Assembly: GCF_010731755.1 (NCBI RefSeq)
Contig: NZ_AP022589.1
Location: forward strand, 2,976,001-3,040,000
Length of the DNA stretch: 64,000 bases
Direction of reading: 5' to 3'
DNA from: Mycolicibacter minnesotensis
GTDB taxonomy: Bacteria; Actinomycetota; Actinomycetes; Mycobacteriales; Mycobacteriaceae
Of this stretch, positions 41,933-52,108 are shown one piece after another. The position numbers and the translations under genes were made by a program. Position 1 is the first letter of the stretch. Every line of letters starts with the position of its first letter. Under the pieces are notes generated by a model. It was not told the origin of the DNA. It searched no databases and worked only from the letters and a program-made list of their open reading frames with translations.

Positions 41933-42967
41933 CTAGAGCCAGCCGTTGCGGCGAAAGGCGCGGTAGAGCACCGCGGAGATCACGCCCATGCCCGTCACCA
42001 CCAGGGGATAGCTGAACACCCAGTGCAGCGCGGGCATGTAGTCGAAGTTCATGCCGTAGATGCCGGCGATCATGGTCGGGACGGCGATGATGCCGGCCCA
42101 GGCCGACATCTTGCGCATGTCGGTGTTCTGCTGCATGCCCACCCGCGCCAGCGCGGCCTGCACCAGCGAGCTGAGCAACTCGTCGTAACCGGCGATCTGC
42201 TCGGCGGCGCGCGTCTGGTGGTCGGCGACGTCGCGCAGATACCGCCGTACCTCTTTGGAGATCAGATCCCGATAGTCGGTCTGCATCCGCTCAAACGGCA
42301 CCGACAGTGGCGCCACAGCACGTCGCAGTTCGACGACCTCACGCTTGAGCTGGTAGATCGGTTCGACGTCGGTGCGGGTGCCCGGTGCGAACGCGGCCTC
42401 CTCGATGACGTCGATATCGCTCTCCATGAGGTTGGTCACCTCGACATAGCGGTCCACCACGTAGTCGGCGATGGCATGCATCACGGCGAACGGACCCAGT
42501 CGCATCTGCTCGGGATCGCTGTCCATCCGCCTGCGGACGTCGGCGAGGCCGCTGTGGTCGCCGTGACGGACGGTCACCACGAAGTTCTTGCCGACGAAGA
42601 TCATGATCTCGCCGGTCTCGACGATCTCGCGCGGCAGCACGGCCGACTCGTGCGGGACGTAGTTGACGGTCTTGAGCGCCAGGAACAGGGTGTCGTCGTA
42701 GCGTTCCAGCTTGGGCCGCTGGTGTGCCTGAACGGCATCTTCTACCGACAGTGGGTGCAGTTGGAACGTGGTTGCCACACCCTGCATCTGGGCCTCGCCC
42801 GGCTCGTGCAGGCCGACCCAGACGAATGCCGGGCGGCCTTCGGCCTCGATCTCACGCACTTTGGCGCGTGCGCCCGCGGGGGTAAACGTCCCGGGAACCC
42901 GCTCGCCGTCGGCGTAGACACCGCAGTCCACCAGTACGCGGGGTGCCGGATCGTGCAACGCGGTCAT
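41933..42967 (-). CDS. corA: CorA-type Mg2+/Co2+ channel
   Basis: A 344-residue CorA. A large cytoplasmic domain with long helices is followed by two C-terminal transmembrane helices and the diagnostic GMN motif (residues 305-307) in IAGIYGMNFDYMP. It forms a pentameric Mg2+ channel. Counterpart of Rv1239c (366 aa). ATG 42967 is used. The 172-bp gap to the divergent mdh contains the mdh ribosome site and otherwise nothing I can name. Confidence 0.93.
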   Translation of the reverse strand: MTALHDPAPRVLVDCGVYADGERVPGTFTPAGARAKVREIEAEGRPAFVWVGLHEPGEAQMQGVATTFQLHPLSVEDAVQAHQRPKLERYDDTLFLALKTVNYVPHESAVLPREIVETGEIMIFVGKNFVVTVRHGDHSGLADVRRRMDSDPEQMRLGPFAVMHAIADYVVDRYVEVTNLMESDIDVIEEAAFAPGTRTDVEPIYQLKREVVELRRAVAPLSVPFERMQTDYRDLISKEVRRYLRDVADHQTRAAEQIAGYDELLSSLVQAALARVGMQQNTDMRKMSAWAGIIAVPTMIAGIYGMNFDYMPALHWVFSYPLVVTGMGVISAVLYRAFRRNGWL

Positions 42968-43139
42968 CGCGGCTCTCCCTCCGGCGCAGGTGCCGGTGAA
43001 ATGCTACGCGCCTGGCGCGGACCTGCACGGTGAGCGCGTTTCTTCGGCGGGGTCCCCGAGTTTCGGGCAGGACGCCGGTGCGCTAGTTTCGACCCGGACC
43101 TAAGCCAGACCAGCCGAACTCGTTCGAGGAGCACTTGAC

Positions 43140-44129
43140 GTGAGCACAACCCCACTCAAGGTGGCCGTCACCGGCGCCGCCGGCCAGATCGGCTACAGCC
43201 TGCTGTTCCGCCTTGCCAGCGGCTCCCTGCTGGGCCCCGACCGGCCGATCGAACTTCGCCTGCTGGAGATCGAGCCCGCCCTCAAGGCACTTGAGGGCGT
43301 GGTCATGGAGCTCGACGACTGTGCCTTCCCGCTGCTGTCGGGCGTGCAGATCGGCTCGGACGCGAACACGATCTTCGACGGCGTCAACCTGGCGCTGCTG
43401 GTCGGCGCCCGCCCCCGCGGACCGGGCATGGAGCGCAGCGACCTGCTTGAGGCCAACGGTGCGATCTTCACCGCGCAGGGCAAGGCGCTGAACGCCGTCG
43501 CCGCCTCCGACATCCGGGTGGGTGTGACCGGCAACCCGGCCAACACCAACGCGCTGATCGCGATGACCAACGCCCCCGACATCCCCAACGAGCGCTTCTC
43601 CGCGCTGACCCGCCTGGACCACAACCGGGCGATCTCGCAGCTGGCCTCCAAGACCGGCGCCAAGGTCACCGACATCAAGAAGATGACGATCTGGGGCAAC
43701 CACTCCGCGAGCCAGTACCCGGACGTGTTCCACGCCGAAGTCGGCGGGCGTAACGCCGCCGAGGTCGTGGGCGACCAGGCTTGGATCGAGAACGACTTCA
43801 TCCCCACCGTCGCCAAGCGCGGCGCGGCGATCATCGATGCGCGGGGCGCCTCGTCGGCAGCTTCGGCCGCGTCGGCCACCGTCGACGCAGCGCGGAGCTG
43901 GCTGCTCGGCACTCCCGACAATGACTGGGTGTCGATGGCCGTGGTCTCCGACGGCTCCTACGGCGTGCCGGAGGGCCTGATCTCGTCGTTCCCGGTCACC
44001 ACCTCCGGCGGCGACTGGAGCATCGTGCAGGGCCTGGAGATCGACGACTTCTCCCGCAGCCGGATCGACGCCTCGACCGCTGAGCTGGCCGAGGAGCGCG
44101 AAGCCGTCACCGGACTGGGCCTGATCTGA
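43140..44129 (+). CDS. mdh: Malate dehydrogenase
   Basis: A 329-residue NAD-dependent malate dehydrogenase of the LDH/MDH superfamily (same length as Rv1240). Motifs are [19 protein letters not shown] (Rossmann), [15 protein letters not shown] (mobile loop with the substrate Arg pair), [20 protein letters not shown], and the catalytic His in [11 protein letters not shown]. It interconverts malate and oxaloacetate in the TCA cycle. GTG 43140 follows GAGGAGC. Malic enzyme follows on the same strand 70 bp downstream. Confidence 0.96.
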   Translation: MSTTPLKVAVTGAAGQIGYSLLFRLASGSLLGPDRPIELRLLEIEPALKALEGVVMELDDCAFPLLSGVQIGSDANTIFDGVNLALLVGARPRGPGMERSDLLEANGAIFTAQGKALNAVAASDIRVGVTGNPANTNALIAMTNAPDIPNERFSALTRLDHNRAISQLASKTGAKVTDIKKMTIWGNHSASQYPDVFHAEVGGRNAAEVVGDQAWIENDFIPTVAKRGAAIIDARGASSAASAASATVDAARSWLLGTPDNDWVSMAVVSDGSYGVPEGLISSFPVTTSGGDWSIVQGLEIDDFSRSRIDASTAELAEEREAVTGLGLI

Positions 44130-44199
44130 GCGCGGCGGGCGCCCACGGGCGCTTGCCGTCGACGGTCGAGGTACAGCAGCGCAGTACCCTGGACTTCCG

Positions 44200-45387
44200 A
44201 TGACCGAGAACCTTGCGAACATGGTGAACAGCACTCCGATCGTCATCGGAGATGAAGAGATCTTCGAAGCCCATGCGGGCGGAAAGATCTCAGTCGACCT
44301 GAAAACCCCACTGGACAGCCAACGCGCGCTCTCTATCGCCTACACCCCGGGTGTCGCTCAGGTCAGTCGCGCCATCGCCGCCGACCACACGCTGGCGGCC
44401 CGCTACACCTGGGCGCACCGGCTGGTGGCCGTGGTCAGCGACGGTACGTCGGTACTCGGTCTAGGCGACCTCGGGCCATCGGCGTCGCTGCCGGTGATGG
44501 AGGGCAAGGCCGCGCTGTTCAAGACGTTCGCCGGCCTGGACTCCATTCCGATTGTGTTGGCCACCAAGGATCCAGACGAGATCGTGGAGACGCTGGTGCG
44601 CCTGCGGCCCTCGTTCGGCGCGGTCAACCTGGAGGACATCTCCGCCCCGAGGTGTTTCGAGATCGAGCGCCGCGTGATCGAGGCGCTGGACTGCCCGGTG
44701 ATGCACGACGACCAGCACGGCACCGCGATCGTGGCCCTGGCGGCCCTGCTCGGTGCGGCCAAGGTGCTCGACCGCGATATCGCGTCCCTGCGGGTGGTGG
44801 TCTCCGGTGCCGGCGCCGCGGGTGTGGCTTGCGCCAACATCCTGCTCTCGAGGGGCATCACGGAGATGATCGTGCTGGATTCCCAGGGTGTGCTGCATCC
44901 AGAGCGTCCCGGCATGAACGACGTCAAGCTTGAGCTGGCGCAGCGGACCAATCCCCGGGGACTGACCGGCGGCTTGGCCGAGGCGCTGGCCGGTGCCGAC
45001 GTCTTCCTGGGCGCCTCAGGGGGAGTCGTGCCCGAGGAGTTGATCGCCACGATGGCTCCGGGTGGGGTGGTGTTCGCGCTGTCCAACCCCGACCCTGAGA
45101 TCCACCCCGAACTGGCGGCCAAGTACGCGGCGGTGGTCGCGACCGGTCGCAGTGATTTCCCCAATCAGATCAACAACGTGCTGGCCTTCCCCGGCGTGTT
45201 CCGCGGTGCACTGGACGCCGGTGCGCGCCGGATCACCGAGGCGATGAAGTTGGCTGCCGCGGAGGCGATCTTCTCCGTGGTCGCCGACGATCTTGCGCCC
45301 GACCGCATCGTCCCCAGCCCGTTAGACCCGCGGGTCGAGCCGGCCGTGGCCGCGGCTGTCGCGGCGGCTGCCGATACAGCGTCGTAG
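44200..45387 (+). CDS. NAD(P)-dependent malic enzyme (short form)
   Basis: A 395-residue bacterial-type malic enzyme that decarboxylates malate to pyruvate. Motifs are IAYTPGVAQV, SVLGLGDLGPSASLPVMEGK, the metal-binding NLEDISAPRCFEIE and MHDDQHGTAI, the Rossmann VVSGAGAAGVACANILL and the ALSNPDPEIHPE segment. M. tuberculosis has a longer mez (Rv2332) at another locus; here the short form sits directly after mdh. The two enzymes share malate and together split its use between oxaloacetate and pyruvate. The ATG at 44200 follows TACCCT (44185-44190) by nine bases. Confidence 0.93.
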   Translation: MTENLANMVNSTPIVIGDEEIFEAHAGGKISVDLKTPLDSQRALSIAYTPGVAQVSRAIAADHTLAARYTWAHRLVAVVSDGTSVLGLGDLGPSASLPVMEGKAALFKTFAGLDSIPIVLATKDPDEIVETLVRLRPSFGAVNLEDISAPRCFEIERRVIEALDCPVMHDDQHGTAIVALAALLGAAKVLDRDIASLRVVVSGAGAAGVACANILLSRGITEMIVLDSQGVLHPERPGMNDVKLELAQRTNPRGLTGGLAEALAGADVFLGASGGVVPEELIATMAPGGVVFALSNPDPEIHPELAAKYAAVVATGRSDFPNQINNVLAFPGVFRGALDAGARRITEAMKLAAAEAIFSVVADDLAPDRIVPSPLDPRVEPAVAAAVAAAADTAS

Positions 45388-45395
45388 AGCCCACG

Positions 45396-46253
45396 GTGCC
45401 CAGGCCGCTAGGACATCACCTGCGCCGCCTGGCGCTGGTAAGCGTGGCCGTGTTGCTCGCCGGTTGCGGCGCGCATCCGGGCCCGGCGCCGCTGGCGGTT
45501 GGCATGTCGCCGGACCCGCAGTCGCAGATACTGGCTCACCTGTATGCCAGCGCCTTACGCGGTACGGGTGCGGCGGTGCGCGTGGAGTCCGCCGCCGACC
45601 CGGTCGCCGCACTGGATGCGGGGGAGCTGACCGTCGTGCCCGGTTTCACCGGACGCTTCCTGGTGATGTTCGCCCATGATTCCGCCGCGCGCTCCGACCG
45701 TGGCGTCTACTGGGCGCTGGCCGGTGCGCTGCCGGAGGGGCTTGCGGTCGGCGACTACGCGATGACCGCCGAGGACAAGCCCACGCTGGCGGTGACGAAG
45801 GCGACCGTGGCGGCGTGGGACGGCGCCGACCTGGCCACACTGGCACGGCATTGCGCCGGATTGACGGTCGGCAGCGTCCGGGGTGTCTCGGTGCCGAACG
45901 CGGTGGGAAGCTGCACGTTGGCCAAGTCCCGCGAATTCTCTGACGATGCAGCGTTGTTCGCGGCATTGCAGGCCCGCCAGATCGGCGCGGCCTGGTCCAG
46001 CACTGCGGCCCCCGACGTGCCGGAGGGTGCGGTGCTGCTCAGCGACGCCCACCCCGCACTGGTGCGCGCCGAGAACGTGGTGCCGCTGTATCGCCGCAAT
46101 GAGCTGACCGAAGCCCAGGTGCTGGCGGTCAACCAGGTGGCCGGCGTGCTGGACACCGAGGCGCTGGCGGACATGCGTCGCCAGGTGGCCGACGGCGCCT
46201 ATCCACAGACGGTGGTGGACGCTTTCCTCGACGAGCACCCGCTCGGGCGCTAG
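45396..46253 (+). CDS. lpqZ: Lipoprotein LpqZ (OpuAC-type substrate-binding)
   Basis: A 285-residue lipoprotein. The signal peptide ends in VLLAGC with Cys24 lipidated. The mature part resembles ProX/OpuAC substrate-binding proteins (VGMSPDPQSQILAHLYASAL, then VVPGFTGRFLVMFA, YRRNELTEAQVLAVNQVAGV). Counterpart of Rv1244. No ABC permease or ATPase for it is adjacent, so its partner is unknown. GTG 45396 lies 8 bp after the malic enzyme stop. A hairpin element occupies the gap to the convergent SDR gene. Confidence 0.9.
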   Translation: MPRPLGHHLRRLALVSVAVLLAGCGAHPGPAPLAVGMSPDPQSQILAHLYASALRGTGAAVRVESAADPVAALDAGELTVVPGFTGRFLVMFAHDSAARSDRGVYWALAGALPEGLAVGDYAMTAEDKPTLAVTKATVAAWDGADLATLARHCAGLTVGSVRGVSVPNAVGSCTLAKSREFSDDAALFAALQARQIGAAWSSTAAPDVPEGAVLLSDAHPALVRAENVVPLYRRNELTEAQVLAVNQVAGVLDTEALADMRRQVADGAYPQTVVDAFLDEHPLGR

Positions 46254-46354
46254 GAGCAGCCGTACGGCCGCCGCGAGCCGGAATATCGCTGCGAGACACG
46301 CCGGTGTGGCGTCGTCAGTTTCCGGCTGGGCGGCCCTGATCGGCCCCTGCTCCT
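46252..46354. repeat. Diverged second copy of the convergent-gap hairpin element
   Basis: Positions 46270-46331 align without gaps to 11056-11117, about 48 of 62 bases identical; GACACGCCG and GCGTCGTCAG are shared exactly. It too lies between convergent genes (lpqZ and the SDR). Nested arms AGGAGCAG/CTGCTCCT (46252-46259, 46347-46354) and AGCCGGAA/TTCCGGCT (46276-46283, 46320-46327) can form a long stem, so a bidirectional terminator role is likely. No flanking direct repeat is visible here. Confidence 0.65.
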
Positions 46355-47179
46355 CTACCGGGGCCGGAGCTTGGGGATCCCGAACGAGAACAGCCGCTGA
46401 TACTTGGAACCCAGGATGCGCACCAGCAGGTCAAGAATCCGCGCGTCGTTTCCGATCAGCACGCGGGCCCGGCCCTTGCTGACCCCGTCGAGTATCACTC
46501 GGGCGGCCTCTTCGGCGCTGGTGGAGGCCAGCTTCCGGTCGAAGAATTCGGCCATCGCCGCGGCGTCCAACCCTTCGACCACGGTGGCATTGCGGGCGAT
46601 CGCGGTCTGAATGCCACCCGGGTGCACCGTGGTGACCTTGACCGGATGCTTGGCGATAGCCATCTCCTGGTTCAACGCCTCGGTGAAGCCACGGACGGCG
46701 AACTTGGCTGCGTTGTAGGCAGCCTGGCCGGGCATTGCCAGCAGACCGAACAGGCTGGAGATGTTGATGACGTGTCCGTCGCCAGATTCGATCAGGTGCG
46801 GCAGGAAGGCCTTGGTGCCATTGACCACGCCCCAGAAGTCGACATCCATCACCCGCTCGATGTCCTTGAACGGGCTGACTTCGACGTCGCCGCTGAACGC
46901 GATGCCGGCGTTGTTGTAGATCTGATTGACCTTGCCGAAGTGTTCCTTGACCTCGTCGGCGTAGGCCAGGAACGCCTCGCGTTCGGTGACGTCGAGGCGG
47001 TCGGCCTTGACTCGTACGCCCAGTGCGGTCAATCGCCGCTCGGTCTGGGCCAGGCCCTCGGTGTCGACGTCGCTGATCGCCAGCTGCGCTCCGGCGCGGG
47101 CCAACTCGATGGCCAGCGCCTGACCGATGCCTGAACCGGCACCGGTGACGACAGCGACTTTCCCGGCGAATCCCTGCAT
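46355..47179 (-). CDS. Short-chain dehydrogenase/reductase (Rv1245c-like)
   Basis: A 274-residue classical SDR. The cofactor motif TGAGSGIGQALA is at residues 12-23, NNAGIAFSG near 89, the catalytic Ser in NISSLFG, and YNAAK with the catalytic Tyr and Lys. Substrate unknown; homologues act on lipid or aldehyde carbonyls. ATG 47179 has GGAGAGAG just upstream. A palindrome lies on its promoter region. Downstream is the hairpin element. Confidence 0.92.
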   Translation of the reverse strand: MQGFAGKVAVVTGAGSGIGQALAIELARAGAQLAISDVDTEGLAQTERRLTALGVRVKADRLDVTEREAFLAYADEVKEHFGKVNQIYNNAGIAFSGDVEVSPFKDIERVMDVDFWGVVNGTKAFLPHLIESGDGHVINISSLFGLLAMPGQAAYNAAKFAVRGFTEALNQEMAIAKHPVKVTTVHPGGIQTAIARNATVVEGLDAAAMAEFFDRKLASTSAEEAARVILDGVSKGRARVLIGNDARILDLLVRILGSKYQRLFSFGIPKLRPR

Positions 47180-47210
47180 GTGCTCTCTCCAACGGTCGGT
47201 GGAACAACCG

Positions 47211-47235
47211 AGCTTAACCGGTACCGCCGGTACCG
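47211..47235 (-). promoter_or_regulatory. Palindrome and -10 upstream of the SDR gene
   Basis: CGGTACC-GCC-GGTACCG (47219-47235) has perfect 7-bp arms and lies directly upstream of a TAAGCT -10-like element (47211-47216, minus strand), about 40 bp before the ATG. A repressor site is likely; the regulator is not known. Confidence 0.45.
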
Positions 47236-47279
47236 AATAGATGGCCCCGTCGAGTGCCTCAGCCGTGCGGCTTCGTTCC

Positions 47280-50200
47280 TCAGCCGAAAGCCGAGTCGAT
47301 GATCTCCTGCTGCTCGACGGCGTGCACCTTCGACGACCCAGACGACGGTGCCGACATCGCCCGTCGCGAGATCCGCCTGATGCCGGTCAGCTTCTCCGGC
47401 AGCAATTCGGGCAACTCCAGACCGAACCGCGGCCACGCCCCCTGGTTGGCCGGCTCCTCCTGGACCCAGAAGAACTCGCGGGCGTTCGGGTAACGGTCCA
47501 GAGTCTCCGCGAGGCGACGCTTAGGCAGCGGGGCCAACTGCTCCACGCGCACGATCGCGATGTCGTCGCGGCTGTCCTTGGCCTTGCGGGCCGCCAGCTC
47601 GTAGTAGATCTTGCCGCTGGTCAGCAGTACCCGACTCACCGTGCTGCGGTCGCCGATGCCGTCCTCGTAGGTGGGTTCCTCGAGCACCGAGCGGAACTTG
47701 ACGTCGGTGAAGTCCTTGATGTCGCTGATCGCCGCCTTGTTGCGCAGCATCGACTTCGGAGTGAACACGATCAGCGGCCGCTGGATTCCGTCGAGTGCAT
47801 GCCTGCGCAGCAGGTGGAAGTAGTTCGACGGCGTCGAGGGGACCGCGATGGTCATCGAGCCCTCGGCCCACAGCTGCAGGAATCGCTCGATGCGCCCGGA
47901 GGTGTGGTCGGGACCTTGCCCCTCGTGGCCGTGCGGCAGCAGCAGCACCACGTTGGACAGCTGGCCCCACTTGGCCTCGCCCGAGCTGATGAACTCGTCG
48001 ATGATCGACTGCGCGCCGTTGACGAAGTCGCCGAACTGCGCCTCCCACAGCACCATGGCTTCCGGGTTGCCCACGGTGTAGCCGTATTCGAAGCCGACGG
48101 CCGCGAACTCCGACAGCGGTGAGTCGTAGACCAGGAACTTGCCTCCGGACGGGCTCCCGTCGGCGTTGGTGGCCAGCAGCTGCAGCGGGCTGAACTCCGC
48201 GCCGTTGACCTGGTCGATGATCACCGAATGCCGCTGCGAGAAGGTGCCGCGGCGGGTGTCCTGCCCGGAGAGCCGGATCAGCTTGCCGTCGGCCACCAGC
48301 GAGCCCAGCGCCAGCAGTTCGCCGAAGGCCCAGTCCACCTTGCCCTCATACGCCATCTCGCGACGTCGCTCCAACACCGGCAGGACGCGCGGGTGCACGG
48401 TGAAGCCCTCGGGGATCGACATGAACGCGTCGCCGATGCGGGACAGCATCGCCTTGTCGACGGCGGTGTTCAGGCCGCGCGGCATCGCCTGTTCGGACTC
48501 GACCGATTCGCTGGGCAGCGCGGCATGCTTCTCCAGCTCGCGGATCTCGTTGAACACGCGTTCCAGCTGGCCGTGGTAGTCGCGCAAAGCGTCCTCGGCC
48601 TCTTTCAGCGAAATATCGCCGCGGCCGATCAGGTCTTCGGTGTAGCTCTTGCGGACACCGCTCTTGGTGCCGATCACGTCGTACATGTACGGGTTGGTCA
48701 TCGACGGGTCGTCGCCCTCATTGTGCCCGCGGCGGCGGTAGCACAGCATGTCGATGATGACGTCCTTGTGGAACTTCTGCCGGAAGTCCACCGCCAGGCG
48801 TGCCACCCAGTCGCAGGCCTCGGGATCGTCGCCGTTGACGTGGAAGATCGGCGCGCCGATCATCTTGGCCACGTCGGTGCAGTACTCGCTGGAACGGGAA
48901 TAGTCCGGTGCCGTGGTGAAACCGATCTGGTTGTTGACCACGATGTGGATGGTGCCGCCGGTCTGGTAGCCGGGCAGCAAGGCCATGTTCAGCACCTCGG
49001 CGACCACGCCCTGGCCGGCGAATGCGGCGTCGCCGTGCAGCATCATCGGTACCACCGAGAAGGCCGGCTCTTCGTCGGTGCCCAAGGTGCCCCGGTCCAA
49101 CAGGTCCTGACGCGCGCGGACCAGGCCTTCGAGCACCGGGTCCACTGCCTCCAGGTGAGACGGGTTGGCGGTCAACGACACCTGAATGTCGTTGTCTCCG
49201 AACATCTGCAGGTACACCCCGGTTGCGCCCAAGTGGTACTTGACGTCGCCGGAGCCGTGCGCCTCGGCCGGATTCAGGTTGCCCTCGAACTCGGTGAAGA
49301 TCTGCGAGTAGGGCTTGCCCACGATGTTGGCCAAGACGTTGAGCCGGCCACGGTGCGGCATGCCGATGACTACCTCATCCAGACCGTGCTCGGCGCACTG
49401 GTCGATGGCCGCGTCCATCATGGGGATGACGGTCTCGGCGCCCTCCAGCGAGAAGCGCTTCTGGCCGACGTACTTGGTCTGCAGGAAGCTCTCGAACGCC
49501 TCGGCCGCGTTGAGCTTGCTCAGAATGTACTTCTGCTGCGCCACAGTGGGTTTGACGTGCTTGACCTCGATGCGCTCCTGCAACCACTGCTGCTGCTCGG
49601 GCTCGAGGATGTGGGTGTACTCCACGCCGACGTGGCGGCAGTAGGCGTCGCGCAGCACCGACAGGATCTCGCGAAGCTTGCGGATGTCATTGCCGGGCAG
49701 GCCGGTGACCTTGAACTCCCGATCCAGGTCCCACAACGTCAGACCGTGACTCTGCACGTCCAGGTCGGGGTGGCTGCGGAATCGGGTGTTGTCCAGGCGC
49801 AGTGGGTCGATGTCGGCCATCAGGTGGCCGCGGTTGCGGTAGGCGGCGATCAGCTCGACCACGCGGGCGTTCTTGTCGACGACTGAGTCCGGGTTGTCGG
49901 TGCGCCACCGGACCGGCTCGTAGGGGATGGACAGCTCGAAGAAGATCTCGTCCCAGAACGCATCCGATAGCAGCATCTCGTGCACGGTGCGTAGGAAGTC
50001 GCCCGACTCCGCGCCCTGGATGATCCGGTGGTCATAGGTCGAGGTCAAGGTGATCACCTTGCCCACACCGAGCTGGGCGATGCGCTGTTCGCTGGCCCCC
50101 TGGAACTCTGCCGGGTATTCCATGGCACCGACACCGATGATGGCGCCCTGACCGGCCATCAGCCGGGGCACCGAGTGCACGGTGCCGATGGTTCCGGGGT

Positions 50201-50993
50201 TGGTCAGCGAGATCGTGACGCCGGCGAAGTCTTCGGCGGTGAGCTTGCCGTCCCGGGCCCGGCGGACGATGTCTTCGTAGGCGTCGACGAACTGTGCGAA
50301 GCGCAGCGACTCCGAGCCCTTGATGGCGGCCACCACCAAAGACCGCTTGCCGCCGGCTCCGTGCAGGTCGATGGCCAGCCCCAGGTTGGTGTGGGCGGGT
50401 GTGACCGCGTTCGGCTTCCCGTCGATCTCGGCGAAGTGCCGGTTCATGTTCGGGAACTGCTTGACGGCCTGCACGATCGCATAACCCAGCAGGTGGGTGA
50501 ACGAGATCTTGCCGCCGCGGGTCCGCTTGAGCTGGTTGTTGATGACGATGCGGTTGTCGATCATCAGCTTGGCCGGCACCGCGCGCACGCTGGTGGCCGT
50601 GGGCACCGCCAACGAGGTGGACATGTTCTTCACCACAGCGGCCGCGGCACCACGCAACACCTGCAGCTCGTCATCGCCGGCCGGAGCGGGCGCCGCCGCC
50701 GGTGCGGGCTTGGCGGCGGGCTTGGCGGGCGCCGCAGCGGCCGGGGCGGGCTTGGCGGCCGGCGCCGCGGGGGCAGGAGCAGCTGCGGCAGGAGCGGGTG
50801 CAGCTGCGGGCGCCGGGGGTGCCGCGGCAGGGGCGGGCTTCGCAGCGCCGTCGCCTTGCGATGCGTCAGGTTTGTAGTCCGCCAGGAACTCGTGCCAGCT
50901 CGGATCCACCGAGGAGGGATCCTCGCGGAATTTGCGGTACATCTCCTCGACTAGCCACTCGTTCTGACCGAAGGGTGAACTGATACCGCTCAC
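47280..50993 (-). CDS. kgd: Multifunctional 2-oxoglutarate metabolism enzyme (2-oxoglutarate decarboxylase/dehydrogenase E1-E2)
   Basis: A 1237-residue protein matching Rv1248c. The short N-terminal E1 flag ([20 protein letters not shown]) is followed by an Ala/Pro/Lys low-complexity linker (about residues 45-105) and an E2-type succinyltransferase-like domain with [16 protein letters not shown] and [13 protein letters not shown]. The ThDP-dependent E1 domain follows ([20 protein letters not shown], then [11 protein letters not shown] and the [10 protein letters not shown] metal loop). In mycobacteria it serves as the 2-oxoglutarate dehydrogenase component and decarboxylase at a TCA branch point and is inhibited by GarA. 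GTG 50993 is used; the frame is open upstream. Confidence 0.95.
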   Translation of the reverse strand: MSGISSPFGQNEWLVEEMYRKFREDPSSVDPSWHEFLADYKPDASQGDGAAKPAPAAAPPAPAAAPAPAAAAPAPAAPAAKPAPAAAAPAKPAAKPAPAAAPAPAGDDELQVLRGAAAAVVKNMSTSLAVPTATSVRAVPAKLMIDNRIVINNQLKRTRGGKISFTHLLGYAIVQAVKQFPNMNRHFAEIDGKPNAVTPAHTNLGLAIDLHGAGGKRSLVVAAIKGSESLRFAQFVDAYEDIVRRARDGKLTAEDFAGVTISLTNPGTIGTVHSVPRLMAGQGAIIGVGAMEYPAEFQGASEQRIAQLGVGKVITLTSTYDHRIIQGAESGDFLRTVHEMLLSDAFWDEIFFELSIPYEPVRWRTDNPDSVVDKNARVVELIAAYRNRGHLMADIDPLRLDNTRFRSHPDLDVQSHGLTLWDLDREFKVTGLPGNDIRKLREILSVLRDAYCRHVGVEYTHILEPEQQQWLQERIEVKHVKPTVAQQKYILSKLNAAEAFESFLQTKYVGQKRFSLEGAETVIPMMDAAIDQCAEHGLDEVVIGMPHRGRLNVLANIVGKPYSQIFTEFEGNLNPAEAHGSGDVKYHLGATGVYLQMFGDNDIQVSLTANPSHLEAVDPVLEGLVRARQDLLDRGTLGTDEEPAFSVVPMMLHGDAAFAGQGVVAEVLNMALLPGYQTGGTIHIVVNNQIGFTTAPDYSRSSEYCTDVAKMIGAPIFHVNGDDPEACDWVARLAVDFRQKFHKDVIIDMLCYRRRGHNEGDDPSMTNPYMYDVIGTKSGVRKSYTEDLIGRGDISLKEAEDALRDYHGQLERVFNEIRELEKHAALPSESVESEQAMPRGLNTAVDKAMLSRIGDAFMSIPEGFTVHPRVLPVLERRREMAYEGKVDWAFGELLALGSLVADGKLIRLSGQDTRRGTFSQRHSVIIDQVNGAEFSPLQLLATNADGSPSGGKFLVYDSPLSEFAAVGFEYGYTVGNPEAMVLWEAQFGDFVNGAQSIIDEFISSGEAKWGQLSNVVLLLPHGHEGQGPDHTSGRIERFLQLWAEGSMTIAVPSTPSNYFHLLRRHALDGIQRPLIVFTPKSMLRNKAAISDIKDFTDVKFRSVLEEPTYEDGIGDRSTVSRVLLTSGKIYYELAARKAKDSRDDIAIVRVEQLAPLPKRRLAETLDRYPNAREFFWVQEEPANQGAWPRFGLELPELLPEKLTGIRRISRRAMSAPSSGSSKVHAVEQQEIIDSAFG

Positions 50994-51131
50994 GACAGCT
51001 TCTCGCCTCGATTCCTGGTCGTCTGGCGAGGCACTTGCGCCCGCGCCCACCTGCCTCATAAAGGCTAGCCCCTCCCGGATATTCCGCCAGGCTCGCGGCC
51101 TGTTGTCCGCCGGTCCGGATGCCGCCGACGA

Positions 51132-51911
51132 CTATGCGGAGTGGGCATCGTCGTCGCGCAGCGCAGGCACCAGGTGCAGATTCACCGGCCAGCGGTGGCT
51201 CGGGGGGCCGAACGCCTTGGTGGCGTTGCTGATGATCTTCTTGCCCATCAGGCGGTTGCCGACCGCCCCGATCAGCGCACCCAGGCCCACTGGCAGCAAC
51301 TTTCCGAACGCCAAGGCCCCGCGACGCAGGGTGAAACGCTTGACGAAGTAGCGCAGCAGCCGGGAGTTCAGTTCCCTGACTGCAGGAAGCGGCAACGCTG
51401 CTACGCCTGCGGACCCCTCGGCGAGCCACGCGCCGCCGGTACGTCCCGAGCCCAGCAGGTCGGCGATCGCGCCCTTGCCCTGGTCGCCCACCAACACCGC
51501 CAGCACCAGCGCCCGCCGCCGATCGCGGTCGTCCACGGGGATGCCGTGCACCTCCGCGACGGACAGCACGAAGAACGCGGTGGCCTCCAGGAAGACCGCG
51601 GTCTCCCCGGCCACCGCCGACAACGCCATCAGGGTGCCGATCGCCGGCACCGCTGCGGTGGCACCGACTGCGGCGCCGCTGGCCGTCGCCGCCGCTAGGA
51701 AACGTTTCTCTAGCTTCGCGATGACGTGCGCGGGAGTGGCGTCGGGATCGCTTCGGCGCAGCCGCTCCACATAGGCCCGCACCGCGGGACCCTGCACCCG
51801 CTGACTGCGTTCGATCACCCGCGCCAACGCCCGGGCCGCCATGGTCGGCTTCTCCTCGTCGAAGGTCTCGGCCGGAGCCTGGGCCGGCCGTCGCCGCCGA
51901 AAGATGCCCAT
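51132..51911 (-). CDS. Conserved membrane-associated protein (Rv1249c-like)
   Basis: A 259-residue protein with a basic start (MGIFRRRRP), a hydrophobic Ala/Gly/Val-rich region near residues 70-112 (ATASGAAVGATAAVPAIGTL), and a C-terminal part with FGKLLPVGLGALIGAVGNRL. It resembles Rv1249c, which has no known function. It lies 138 bp before kgd on the same strand and is divergent from the MFS exporter across 197 bp. That gap shows no motif I can name beyond the ribosome site of the MFS gene. Confidence 0.8.
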   Translation of the reverse strand: MGIFRRRRPAQAPAETFDEEKPTMAARALARVIERSQRVQGPAVRAYVERLRRSDPDATPAHVIAKLEKRFLAAATASGAAVGATAAVPAIGTLMALSAVAGETAVFLEATAFFVLSVAEVHGIPVDDRDRRRALVLAVLVGDQGKGAIADLLGSGRTGGAWLAEGSAGVAALPLPAVRELNSRLLRYFVKRFTLRRGALAFGKLLPVGLGALIGAVGNRLMGKKIISNATKAFGPPSHRWPVNLHLVPALRDDDAHSA

Positions 51912-52108
51912 GGTTGCCTCCCATTTCGACTAGGTGCTCTTCAGGCTAACGCGCGGATGGTTGTTTACCCGTTTCAACGGTGCGGCCGGCTCCTGACAGC
52001 GAACCGCTGCACGGCGATCCGAGTTGTTCGGAACACCATCTGTCCGTAGCGTCGCAGGAGGTGGCGTGACGCCCGGACAGCACAGCGCAGCGAGGGGAGG
52101 GGCGGCGC

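Noticed and set aside
48228..49886. Long open frame (552 codons) antisense to kgd
   Set aside because: It mirrors kgd codon structure in a high-GC genome, with His/Val/Gly/Asp-rich composition and no recognisable domain.
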